Shown here in pieces: positions 36,344 to 45,998 of a stretch of DNA of 64,000 nt. Within the stretch, counting starts at the first letter, position 1, and each line of letters opens with the position of its first letter. The stretch comes from Cydia pomonella (Eukaryota; Arthropoda; Insecta; Lepidoptera; Tortricidae): assembly GCF_033807575.1 (NCBI RefSeq), contig NC_084728.1, positions 9,995,451 through 10,059,450 of the forward strand, written 5' to 3'. The position numbers and the translations under genes are program-made. The notes under the pieces are model-generated. The model was given only the letters and a program-made list of their open reading frames with translations, had not been told where the DNA came from and searched no databases.

Positions 36344-37144
36344 TGTCACGTACGAGTCCGACTCACGCTTGACCGGTTTTTAATTTAATGCCCTAACCAA
36401 TCTAATGTTATCACGCTAAATAAACTCATTCAGTACGAAAACACAAGTTGAGAAACACATGTTGTACTGACACTTAAAATGTTTTTTTTTTGTGAGTGTT
36501 AAAGAGAACAATTAGGTAAATTTGGCCTGAATCTGGTGACACAGTACCCGGCCAGTGCAGTCTGGAGGCACTGGATTTCCATTCACATGGATTCAAGAGG
36601 TATTTATTGTATATAATTGCAATATCATTTTAATATCGGTTTGATAAGTGCACGTTCGATTTGGTCTGTAAAAAAAATATTTAATGCGCTTCCAGAAAAA
36701 ATTGTTTGTTAAAAATATTTAAGAGATAATTGCCCACGGGAGCAGTAGAGTTTGAGCTTCGCAGTTTGGCAGTACTATTCTGATGTAACACATATGTACC
36801 GTGTATTATCAGAATAAATGATTAGAAAAAAAAAGCAAATCTAATTTGAAAGCCAAGCAAGACACATGGCACTGCAACTGTACTGCCATATTTTATAGTA
36901 GAAGAGCCGACAGCGAAATGTCTGGATTGGAATTGGTTTCATGGTGGTATCTGATGGGTATATTTTTGGGGTCCCCATGGTTGAGAGCGCGTTTTGAGAG
37001 CGTCTGCCAAGCACTTCCGGCAAAAAAATACTGACAGATTTCGCTTTTCTGTGTCTACATGTAAATTTCTAACAGCTGCCATAACTGTTTCGATATCAGA
37101 TGGGTTATGTCAGCCTCCCTTTTCCGCACTGGAAGTGGCTTTCT
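36344..37144. other. Intergenic DNA, no gene recognised
   Basis: Only AT-rich sequence and short chance frames are seen. Nothing matches the repeat families defined elsewhere in the window. Confidence 0.4.
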
Positions 37145-37345
37145 TTTTTAGAGTTCCGTACCCAAAGGGTAAAGCGGGACCCTATTACTAAAACTCCGCT
37201 GTCACCAGGCTGTATCTCATGATAGCTAGCCAGTTGAAATTTTCACAGATGATGTATTTCTGTTGCCGCTATAACAACAAATACTAAAAAGTACGGAGCC
37301 CTCAGTGGGCGAGTCCGACTTACACTTGTCCGGTATTTGTACTTT
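37145..37345 (-). repeat. Dispersed repeat (GTTCCGTACCCAAAGGG...)
   Basis: TTAGAGTTCCGTACCCAAAG, CCAGGCTGTATCTCATGATA, TTTTCACAGATGATGTATTT and, at the right end, a reverse head (CGAGTCCGACTTACACTTGT). It is the most complete of three copies. Confidence 0.6.
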
Positions 37346-37979
37346 CGGCAAGCTCCGCCGTGGCAGACTATCAAATTTGGACTTAGCATCACTTTTACGG
37401 GAAACCAATTGTGAATTTCATCGCGGTATCAAGTCGGTACGAAATTTTGAAGTCGACTCTTCTACGATTAAGTAATAATTAACTGCCGTTGCCGTGCCGT
37501 TAGGTGAAGAAGCTAGATCTTAAATTATAGCTCTTAATTACTATCTATATTTCCACAAATATTTTGTTAGTAAGCGACCAGTATTGTAGCCATACGATTA
37601 AATAAATAATAAATAAATAAGTAATAACTAATTAAGTTAACTAACTAAATAAGTTTTGTTATTAACATTTCTATGGACTAATTACGTTTCATGCAAATAA
37701 ATTGAATAGAAAATGTGTTGTTCTGTTCGAATCCCAGGAATTTATTTGCGTTTTCGTTATCAATGTTGCACTGCAACAATTTGCAGTTAAAAATACCTAA
37801 CTAGTAAATTAAATTCACATAATAAAAAGATAATACATAATAAACATACAGATAACGATTACTGAGGCTTAATCATAGATTTTCTTTTTATAATAGTACA
37901 TTGTGATACAAGTGTGCTAGTTTGGTCTCAACACACGAAAAGGCATTGTATAATTATAAGAAAGCCGATGTATGTTAAG

Positions 37980-38108
37980 GCGTTGAATCTCTAGGTCCAT
38001 GGGGTCCTGTTGACGTAACTGGTGACCGAAGAGCTAGCGGCTACTTCGCACAACGTATCAGTTTTGCGATACAACGAGGAAATGCAGCCAGCATTCTTGG
38101 TACAGAGC
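37980..38108 (+). pseudogene. LINE C-terminal module relic
   Basis: GTTGAATCTCTAGGTCCATG, GACGTAACTGGTGACCGAAG, ATACAACGAGGAAATGCAGC: pieces of the VETLGPxG and VTGDxRA...AIQRGNAAS module with an internal deletion. Followed at 38110-38230 by an imperfect GC-rich inverted repeat (GCAGCGTATCCATTTGCGCG / TAATGGATACGCGGC). Confidence 0.65.
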
Positions 38109-38814
38109 CGCAAGTGGAGACCTTAAGCTTAGGCTCGCGGTTGAGGCAGCGTATCCATTTGCGCGGCCTCGGAGCGAGGCTGCCGCTCGACTCGAGGCTG
38201 CCTCTAATGGATACGCGGCTTATGGCTCGCACTGTTGAAAAAGATCTCGTGTAAAGCCAAGCTTCTAACTGCGCCCTAACTTCACAAACTCTACACCTTA
38301 GTCAAAATGTGTGGCTTGGCCGTTTCGTTACTACAAGAAGTAATATTTATTTGTATGTGTAGTCTAAAACTTTCCCGTCTCTCCTACTATCCTGACTGCA
38401 AACCCTACACTCCAGTCCTATCTTCTGGGTGCTCCGGTGTCTCGGGCGGGCTGTGGGTGCCTACGGCGGGGTGGCAGGGGTTGTTGCGTAATGAGCCGGT
38501 GTGCGAGCGTACTTCGTTTGATTTCGCGTTTGAGGCTAAGCCGGTGGGATGTGACGCTGACATAATCCACCGACTCGCTGGCTCTTAGGTTGAATCATCA
38601 GTCATGCGAGCTTACAGTGCTATTTTGTATCAACAGCACCTCCCCTTTGTAGTCTCCGCTTCCTAGTCCTTGCTGCAGGATCTACTGGCTGGAGTTACCC
38701 CAAGTATCAGTATCAGTATGCGTATGAATAGGCATAGTGTTTGTTGTAGTGTGCGTGACAGCTAAAAACGGCGCCCCCTCGGCTTGACTACGCATATGTA
38801 AGATCCTCATCCGA

Positions 38815-39232
38815 ATAATGAATATAATCAGGCGTTACTTTGCGGAAATCCATATTAATTAAAACAAAACCATATTACATTGCTTATCCGCGAAAAGATA
38901 ACGTGCTAGTTAATCAGAGCTAACCCGTTATACTTACTTGCGTATTTTTACATGCATAATGTTCAATGGATTCAGTCGTTGTACTTCGGGCCATCAACAT
39001 CTCCTAAGGATGTCTAGAGAAGCGAAACACGTGTCGAGATTTGTATTTTCGGTGGTGGGTTGTTATATTCATTTGCGTATTTTTTGCGGTAGGAAGGTGG
39101 GAACATTAATTGCATGTAAAAATACGCAAGTAAGTATAACGGGATAGCACTGATTGACTAGCACGTTATCTTTTCGCGGATTAGCATGTAATATTTTTTG
39201 TTTTAATTCTTACATCCGATATCGAATAGGAC
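38815..39232. mobile_element. Inverted-repeat element (CTAACCCGTTATACTTACTTGCG family), copy 2
   Basis: Ends pair over more than 100 bp: AACCCGTTATACTTACTTGC on the left with GCAAGTAAGTATAACGGGAT on the right, plus outer CGCGAAAAGATAACGTGCTA with TAGCACGTTATCTTTTCGCG. Centre carries GAAGCGAAACACGTGTCGAG, a block common near LINE 3' ends. Longer and better preserved than 34015-34395. Confidence 0.75.
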
Positions 39233-39452
39233 AATGTGAAAACGCTCTTAGGGTTACCTATAATAGATACTTTTGTCAACCCTGATTTTTAATCAATTTG
39301 TTTAAATTGTAAACACAAAACCCTGATAACGGGTTTTTTGATCCCTGACACTTCATTTGACATTGCTGATAGTCTATATTTTGCTACTTTTTAGGCAAAA
39401 GGCGGACAAATTGTTTACTGACCGCCTGTGAAGTTATGGAACTATAATTTCG

Positions 39453-39722
39453 ACGACCGGTTTGGCCTAGTGGGTAGTGACCCTGCCTACGAAGCTGATG
39501 GTCCCGGGTTCAAATCCTGGTAAGGGCATTTATTCGTGTGATGAGCATGGATATTTGTTCCTGAGTCATGGGTGTTTTCTATATATTTAAGTATTTATAA
39601 ATATTTATATATTATATATATCGTTGTCTAAGTACCCTCAACACAAGCCTTATTGAGCTTACTGTGGGACTTAGTCAATTTGTGTAATAATGTCCTATAA
39701 TATTTATTTATTTATTATTATT
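39453..39722 (+). mobile_element. tRNA-headed SINE, full-length copy
   Basis: Starts CGACCGGTTTGGCCTAGTGG with an A-box-like TGGCCTAGTGG and a B-box-like GGTTCAAATCC 40 bp later, as in RNA polymerase III promoters. Body has TGATGAGCATGGATATTTGT and GAGTCATGGGTG; tail runs from GTTGTCTAAGTACCCTCAAC to a (TTTA)n end. Non-autonomous: no reading frame is expected. Reference copy for this family in the window. Confidence 0.88.
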
Positions 39723-39966
39723 TAAATGGGCCGATTTTCATCTAAAAGGAAACTTATCACAAAAAAATAGTATTTTTAACAATCGTGATATACTAGAGAG
39801 CTTTTCAGTCAATATGGTGTTTAGGCAACGAAGCTTGCTGAGTTGCCTAAGTAAGGTACGAGATTGAAAAACTCGATTATATCACTATTGTATACAATAC
39901 TTTTTCTATGAGTCATCTAAAATAATACTCTTTTTACTATATAACCTATACTAAATAATTAATACG

Positions 39967-40292
39967 GCCGGCGTAACAAGGCTCGATAGGATACGCAACG
40001 AATACGTCAGAGGCTCCTTCAAAGTTGCACCCATAGGGGGGTGGAGAGACGAATGCGTTGGTTTGGCCATGTTATGAGAAGGGACGAAGAGTACCCAGTC
40101 AAAAAGGCCTTGGCTATCCCGGAAGAAAGAAGAGGAGGAGGGCGCCCGCTAGCTACGTGGTGGACAACCGTAGCCAAAGATCTGGAACGGGCACAGCTGA
40201 ACACAGAGACAACCCAGGACAGGTGGTCCTGGCGCCTAAGGACGAGGAGAGCCGACCCCAAATTAAGGGATAAGGCAAGGAAGAAGAAGACT
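39967..40292 (+). pseudogene. LINE (RTE-like) ORF C-terminus, frameshifted
   Basis: Reads AGVTRLDRIRNEYVRGSFKV, a frameshift near the G-run at 40036-40040, then ERRMRWFGHVMRRDEEYPVK and ATWWTTVAKDLERAQLNT, ending in a Lys-rich tail. RxRWxGHVxRR is a landmark of RTE-type LINE polyproteins. 5'-truncated and non-functional. Confidence 0.75.
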
Positions 40293-40330
40293 AAATAATT
40301 AATGAAAATTGGTAAGTATCTCAGTACAGT

Positions 40331-40660
40331 AAGTGGAAGCGCTGGTGGCCTAGCGGAAAGAGCGTGCGACTTGCAATCCGGAGGTCGCGGGTTAAAACTC
40401 CGCTTGTACCAATGAGTTTTTCGGAACTTATGTACGAAATATCATTTGATATTTACCAGTCGCTTTTAGGTGAAAGAAAACATCGTGAGGAAACCGGACT
40501 AATCCCAACAAGGCCTAGTTTACCCTCTGGGTTGGAAGGTCAAATGGCAGTTGCTTTCGTAAAAACTAGTGCCTACGCTAAATCTTGGAATTAGTTGCCA
40601 AGCGGACCCTACGCTCCCATGAGCCGTGGCAAAATGCCAGGACAACGCGAGGAAGAAGAA
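40331..40660 (+). mobile_element. SINE, tRNA-like head, second family, full copy
   Basis: Head GCGCTGGTGGCCTAGCGGAA (A-box-like) and CGCGGGTTAAAACTCCGC (B-box position), body AAATATCATTTGATATTTAC, GAAAACATCGTGAGGAAACC and CCCTCTGGGTTGGAAGGTCA, tail GAGCCGTGGCAAAATGCC and GGACAACGCGAGGAAGAAGA. Partial copies at 9690, 9932, 34578 and 56903. Confidence 0.85.
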
Positions 40661-40898
40661 GTTAAGTATCTCAGTAGGTAAAAATGTAGACATATACGCG
40701 CGACCTCCGCCCCGCGCCCCTTTAGCGGTTTCGATATGGGAGCGTGGCGGCACGAAATTGTTTTTTTTTTATAGTTGACTCCAGAGTTTCCAAAGGAATT
40801 TTATAGGTGAGTGGGATCCCATACATGAAAAGTACGCAATAATATTTTGGTACACGAAATCTTAATTCAACCATTACAGTCGACGAGTAGAAAAAATT

Positions 40899-40960
40899 AT
40901 ATAAATAAATAAATAAATAAATAAATAAATATTATAGGACATTATTACACAAATTAATTA
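40899..40960 (-). repeat. (AAAT)n run with SINE-tail remnant
   Basis: About nine AAAT units followed by ATTATAGGACATTATTACAC, the reverse of the first SINE family's 3' end. Only the tail of that SINE is present. Confidence 0.65.
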
Positions 40961-41350
40961 ATAATATAATTTTCTACATCTACATATTCACCTAATTTTA
41001 TAGAAAAGTGACGAAAAAAATGCAACAATGATATAAAAATCGGACCAAGTACCTACGGTGGACAGATTTTAGCAGGTGGATATGTAATTATGTATTTCGT
41101 TCCCAGTTTTCTGTCCAGTAATCTATTTTTGTCACTACATATTTTAGTAACTATTCGATTTCACGGTCACTGTTAAAATAACATCTGCTACTGATGCTGT
41201 ACATTGAACACGTAAATCGAAGAGGAAACCCATATTGAACAGGTGAGAATTTTATAAGCTAACCATTGCAATGTTCAACATGCTAATGTCCTGTCCTTGT
41301 CACCACCTCTATTAATAGTGACGTGTCGTCCAAAACAGATTCATTCAATA

Positions 41351-41809
41351 GGGTTGTTTCCATCTACAAATCTTAGGGCAGAATTGTATCCCAATAAATT
41401 CTTTTGGATTATAAGAACATGTTAAACTACTTTTAGGGGACCTGTAATGACCATATTTTTGTAAATATTGAATTTAAAATATCTTTTGGCATACGTCACG
41501 TGACCAAACTCGAAACGTCTTTGAAGATTCTGATGACGTCACAACTCTCGGATTGACACTGTTGACAGTTAGATGATAAACAACAAATGACAAATGTCAT
41601 GTGTTGACAGTTCGTATCTTCTACGTGTGTATGAAGTTATGTGTCAAACCGTAAACTGTGACGTCACACAATTTTCTAAGAGCGTTTTGGGCGCGAAAGC
41701 ATCTGTCAAAATATATTTTGTTAATTTAACATATTTAAAGCCGTTTTTAGTATAAAAGTTGAACGCTTGTATTACGTTCTCGATCGTTTCAAAAAATTGG
41801 AAACAACCC
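41351..41809. mobile_element. TA-flanked inverted-repeat element (GGGTTGTTTCC family)
   Basis: Ends AATAGGGTTGTTTCCA and TGGAAACAACCCTATT are perfect inverted copies, giving 459 bp between TA dinucleotides. The core contains three CRE-like palindromic motifs (ACGTCACGTGAC, GATGACGTCAC, TGTGACGTCACA). No transposase frame. Confidence 0.82.
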
Positions 41810-42177
41810 TATTCTATACATTTTGATCGTGCCGCGTGAACTACCACTCGCGACGCACGACTCCAAGCGTCTTGAATACAGTCCGTGGCCTTAGGGCCAG
41901 GGCTATAACCGCGAAAATCGAAGTTCTTCAATTGCAGGCATTTTTCTCTGTCACTCTAATTACGTCTTTACTCGGGCTGGCCTGTGAACGCACGCAAAAA
42001 AGATCGTGGTCATGCTGCTGCGTCCACACTAACGATCATGATACGCGTCGGTGCTACGCAACGGAGATATGATAGGTACAGCAAAATGATACAAATGTGG
42101 AGACGCACGCTCCGAACGTTCGTTTCGTGGGGTGGCGTTAATTGTAGTTGTACTAATAAAACTTTTTAACAAAAAAT

Positions 42178-42432
42178 AAAACCGACTTCAAAAATTACCA
42201 AAAGCGCCATACATGTACCTATAACATTTGAAGAGTTCCCTCGATTTCTCCAAGATCCCATCATCAGACCCCGACTTGGTGCCAACGGGACCATCTCGGG
42301 GTTATACCCGTTCGATTAAAAAAAATATTTGAAAATCGGTTCACGATTCTCAGAGATATTGAGATAGAACATACGTACAAAAAAAATTCAATCGAATTGA
42401 GAACCTCCTCCTTTTTTGAAGTCGGTTAAAAA
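42178..42432. repeat. Dispersed repeat with AACCGACTTCAAAA ends
   Basis: Starts AAACCGACTTCAAAAATTAC and ends TTTTTTGAAGTCGGTTAAAA, inverted ends of a common lepidopteran repeat. Body has GATCCCATCATCAGACCCCG and CTTGGTGCCAACGGGACCAT. End fragments also at 30828-30872 and 44640-44765. Confidence 0.65.
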
Positions 42433-42797
42433 AAAGGAAATAACCCACATACGTCATTACCCAGAGGGAAATACGCCTTTAATAAGTATTTTTTGACAAT
42501 TATCCTTATATTTCGGTACTAAACTGAGTAAATTGTGTAATAATAGTTGCTCAGTATGAGCAATATACTCACCACGGCAAATATGGCCTCAGTATTGAAA
42601 AAAACACTCAATAATCTTATGTTATTATGACGAAATATATTTATTACTATTATTTTTACCTTTATTATGTTAAGCTTCGATCCCGCCTGGATGCTGGCAA
42701 AATTATCGACAGGATTAATGGAGCCATTTTGCAAGACCAAGTCAAATTTACTAATATAAATAGTATGAATAGTATAATGATCAAATTGCGGGACTTG

Positions 42798-42998
42798 GCG
42801 ACCGGTTTGGCCTAGTGGGTTGTGATCCTGCCTACGAAGCTAATGGTCCCTGGTTCAAATCCTGGTAAGGGCATGTATTCCTGTGATGAGCATGGATATT
42901 TGTTCCAGAGTCATGGGTGTTTTCTATGTATTTAAGTATTTATAAATATTTATATATTATATATATCGTTGTCTAAGTACCCTCAACACAAGCCTTAT
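42798..42998 (+). mobile_element. tRNA-headed SINE, first unit of a tandem pair
   Basis: Head GCGACCGGTTTGGCCTAGTG through GTACCCTCAACACAAGCCTT, then it stops before the final tail. The next unit begins a few bases later (ATTTGGCGACCGG), so two SINEs are joined head to tail. Confidence 0.85.
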
Positions 42999-43003
42999 TT
43001 GGC

Positions 43004-43267
43004 GACCGGTTTGGCCTAGTGGGTAGTGACCCTGCCTACAAAGCCGATGGTCCCGGGTTCAAATCCTGGTAAGGGCATGTATTCCTGTGATGAGCATGGA
43101 TATTTGTTCCTCAGTCATGGGTGTTATCTATGTATTTAAGTATTTATAAATATTTATATATTATATATATCGTTGTGTAAGTACCCTCAACACAAGCCTT
43201 ATTGAGCTTACTGTGGGACTTAGTCAATTTGTGTAATAACGTCCTATAATATTTATTTATTTATTCT
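43004..43267 (+). mobile_element. tRNA-headed SINE, second unit of the tandem pair
   Basis: Complete from GCGACCGGTTTGGCCTAGTG to the (TTTA)n tail (CCTATAATATTTATTTATTT). The tail sequence missing from the first unit is present here. Confidence 0.87.
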
Positions 43268-43552
43268 ATAATGAAAACTATGTAAAAATGTGTAGCTGTC
43301 ATTACAATGATTTGAACATAATTATTATTCGATATACTTAACTTGAATTATTGTCAAAATAGTTTGAGTCAATGTTAGATATTTACAGTTTCAACAATAA
43401 TATTTTTAGATTACTTCAAATATGAGTCACTTTTGTTATAATGATTTAGAAATTGCTTGCTATCGATATCGATAACACTGGAGTCGATATTTAATTCATC
43501 ACTAGCACAGATATGGTTTTGTCCGGGAAAAACCGGGCTATGAACATTACTC

Positions 43553-43600
43553 AACTTCAATTTCAACATTTATTCAGCAAATAGGCCACAAGGGCACTTT
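43553..43600 (-). repeat. LINE-tail fragment (AAATAGGCCACAAGGGCAC)
   Basis: AACTTCAATTTCAACATTTA and TTCAGCAAATAGGCCACAAG form the reverse of a common lepidopteran LINE 3' end (GTGCCCTTGTGGCCTATTTG). Related tails at 14549 and 46747. Confidence 0.6.
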
Positions 43601-43677
43601 TACACGTCAACATGGAATTTACATACAAACACAAACAAGCACTCAACAATTTTAAAATACAATTTACTATTTTTTTA

Positions 43678-43857
43678 ATACTACGTCGGTGGCAAACAAG
43701 CATACGGCCCGCCTGATGGTAAGCAGTATCCGTAGCCTATGTACGCCTGCAACTCCAGAGAAGTAACATGCGCGTTGCCGACCCTAACCCCCTCCCACCC
43801 TCGTTGAGCTCTGGCAACCTTACTCACCGGCAGGAACACAACACTATGAGTATGCCA
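43678..43857 (+). repeat. Dispersed repeat, CTACGTCGGTGGCAAAC family
   Basis: TACTACGTCGGTGGCAAACA, GCCCGCCTGATGGTAAGCAG, GCAACTCCAGAGAAGTAACA, CTCGTTGAGCTCTGGCAACC and GGAACACAACACTATGAGTA. It runs straight into the LINE relic at 43858. Confidence 0.75.
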
Positions 43858-44344
43858 AGGAAGCCGCCAGTTCTTCGGTCACCCCATCATCCTCGCACCG
43901 TCATCGCTGGGCTAGGGTTGCCAACCTTAGTGCACAGATTTGCGGGATCTGAGTATAAAATGCGGGACTCCTTCACCCGGCCTAACTGGGTAAGGTATAT
44001 TGATCGTCAACTTATTGAAAGGCATGCAGAATTAAACCAATTTCACTTTCTTATTGCACATTAAAATATAACTTTTACAACAAATATTTAAATTATGTTG
44101 TTCTCGTGCATTACTCGCGTCGTAATATATATTCAAGTTAAAATCACGCGCTATCACATTACTCTAATTTACAAGTGAACGTTTAAGTGCGTAAAATCTG
44201 GTCTAGCCTGAAAGCGGGACAAACGGCGTCCCGCGTGGGCTCTTTGGACGCATACTTTAGGGCTCCAGAAACGGGACGTCCCGCATATAGCGGGACGGTT
44301 GGCAACCCCAGCTGGGACCCTGGGACCCCATGGACCTAGAGTTT
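43858..44344 (-). pseudogene. LINE C-terminal module relic split by an inserted element
   Basis: Left part GGAAGCCGCCAGTTCTTCGG (43858-43885) and right part GGGACCCCATGGACCTAGAG (about 44311-44344) are neighbouring pieces of the module seen at 22640-23165. Between them lies the 43912-44309 inverted-repeat element. Confidence 0.6.
43912..44309. mobile_element. Inverted-repeat element (TAGGGTTGCCAAC ends)
   Basis: Left end CTAGGGTTGCCAACC and right end GGTTGGCAACCCCAG are inverted copies with one mismatch. Internal GCGGGAC/CCCGC motifs also mirror each other. About 395 bp; the target duplication is unclear (CTGGG on both sides). Confidence 0.7.
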
Positions 44345-44521
44345 AATATCCTATTAGATTGAATTCGAAAATATATTTCGATTGGTTGATTAATCCTTTT
44401 GTTCATTCCCTTATCGCTAGTGGCCTAAATAATCACATACAACGTTTTTTTCCTGTTACTTATTTGAATTATATAAAACCCCGGCCAAGTACGTGTCGAA
44501 CCATGCATAATGGAGCGTTCC

Positions 44522-44522
<1 letters not shown>

Positions 44523-44563
<41 letters not shown>
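44523..44563. repeat. (AT)n microsatellite
   Basis: About 19 uninterrupted AT units. Simple sequence, no other meaning seen. Confidence 0.9.
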
Positions 44564-44564
<1 letters not shown>

Positions 44565-45202
44565 CCATCCATTCATTCTCCATTATGAATCAAAATAAGT
44601 ATTCCGTGACTTCATACGTTATGAAAATATATAAATTGAAACAAAAAAAATAATTTTCAAAATCGGTTCAGAAATGACGGAGTTATGGAGTAAAAAACAT
44701 ACAAAAAAAAACATACAACCGAATTGATAACCTCCTCTTTTGAAATCTTGAAGTCGGTTAAAAATACAAAAAGAGAAGTCTTGTGTTTCGTGGCTATCGC
44801 GTTTTTCTGTTCAATATTTTTTTAATGTTCCTTAAAATCAGTCAAATTAAAAGCAGTAGTTATTAAAGATTTTTATTTAATTTTATTCAATATTCTTAAA
44901 CAGCGCGGTCACGCACAATTTAATATTTTTCGAAAATAGTAATTGATTAGCATTAGGTACAGACGTGTGTTACGGACGGAAGAGCATGACGAAAATTATA
45001 AGGGTTCCGTTCTTGCTATTTTGGCTACGGAACCCTAAAAACGCCTTTAAGGCACAGAACACACAGACGTTGCGCGGCAAAATTATATTAAACCCACGAA
45101 CGGGAGTTACGCTAAAGCTTGTAAATATGCGATCTTTACCTGTCTCTTTATTAAAATAGAATAGTATAAAATTCTAAAGTCTTTTGGTATCATTTTTTTG
45201 TA

Positions 45203-45450
45203 CTACGTCGGTGGCAAACAAGCATACGGCCCGCGTGCTGCTAATCAGTCTCCGTAGCCTATGTACGCCTGCAACTCCAGAGGAGTTACATGCCCGTTGC
45301 CGACCCTAACAACCCTCCCTCCCCTTGTTGAGCTCTGGCAACCTTACTCACTGGCAGGAACACAACACTATGAGTAGGGTCTAGTGTTATTTGGCTGCGG
45401 TTTTCTGTAAGGTGGAGGTACTTCCCCAGTTGGGCTCTGCTCTGGGTATT
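45203..45450 (+). repeat. Dispersed repeat, CTACGTCGGTGGCAAAC family, long copy
   Basis: TACTACGTCGGTGGCAAACA to TTCCCCAGTTGGGCTCTGCT in one piece, the most complete plus-strand copy here. It lies 190 bp upstream of the receptor gene's first coding exon. Confidence 0.78.
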
Positions 45451-45638
45451 TTTTTAAGGCGGTTTTCAATAAAACGATACGTCAAGATCGTGTAGTATTT
45501 TCTTATGCTAAAAAACGATGTATCGCGCAACACGCTACGCTGCGAATTGCGATCCGTGTGTCCAACGCCTAATCTGCTGATATTATTATATAGGATAAAC
45601 TATATTAAAATTAAATCTATTAATTTGTTCCAGTCATC

Positions 45639-45998
45639 ATGTACCGCTTCCTGTGGCTTCTCTTCTATATGGTTCACGCCAAAAATACCAATACTACTCG
45701 TGTATTTAAATATGTGAATAATGACCAAATAGTTGAAGATTGCGAAAATTGTTTATCAAAATGTTGTCCTGGTGCGCAAATTAGTTTGATATTTAACAAC
45801 ACAATCAATTGTGTTGACAATGTGTTCAATGTGACTAAATTGGAAGATTATGAAGTAAGCATTTTCAACAAAGATGTAAAGAAGAAGATTATTAAGACAG
45901 GGAAGACGTTGAAGAGCTTCAAGTTCGTGTATAGCGACGTTTTTGAAAAGCTGAAAGACAGAACGAGTTCAAAAAGTATGGAGTTCTACATTTTGGAG
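45639..45998 (+). CDS. Mth-like receptor exon 1 (signal peptide, ectodomain)
   Basis: 120 codons, phase 0 at the donor GTTAGT. Starts [14 protein letters not shown], a signal peptide, then a Cys/Asn-rich ectodomain with NTT, NNT and NVT sequons. A splice-acceptor-like TTTGTTCCAG ends at 45633, five bases before the ATG, so an upstream non-coding exon is likely. Confidence 0.87.

Noticed and set aside
38307..38588. A 93-codon plus-strand frame
   Set aside because: No recognisable domain, and repeats lie just upstream. Insufficient support for a gene.
39453..39530. A tRNA gene
   Set aside because: A- and B-box-like words are present, but the tRNA-like part leads into the SINE body shared by several copies (11850, 42798, 43004). 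No cloverleaf with a proper acceptor stem was evident.
40331..40410. A tRNA gene
   Set aside because: Again a SINE head: the following body and the GAGGAAGAAGA tail are shared with 9690, 34578 and 56903.
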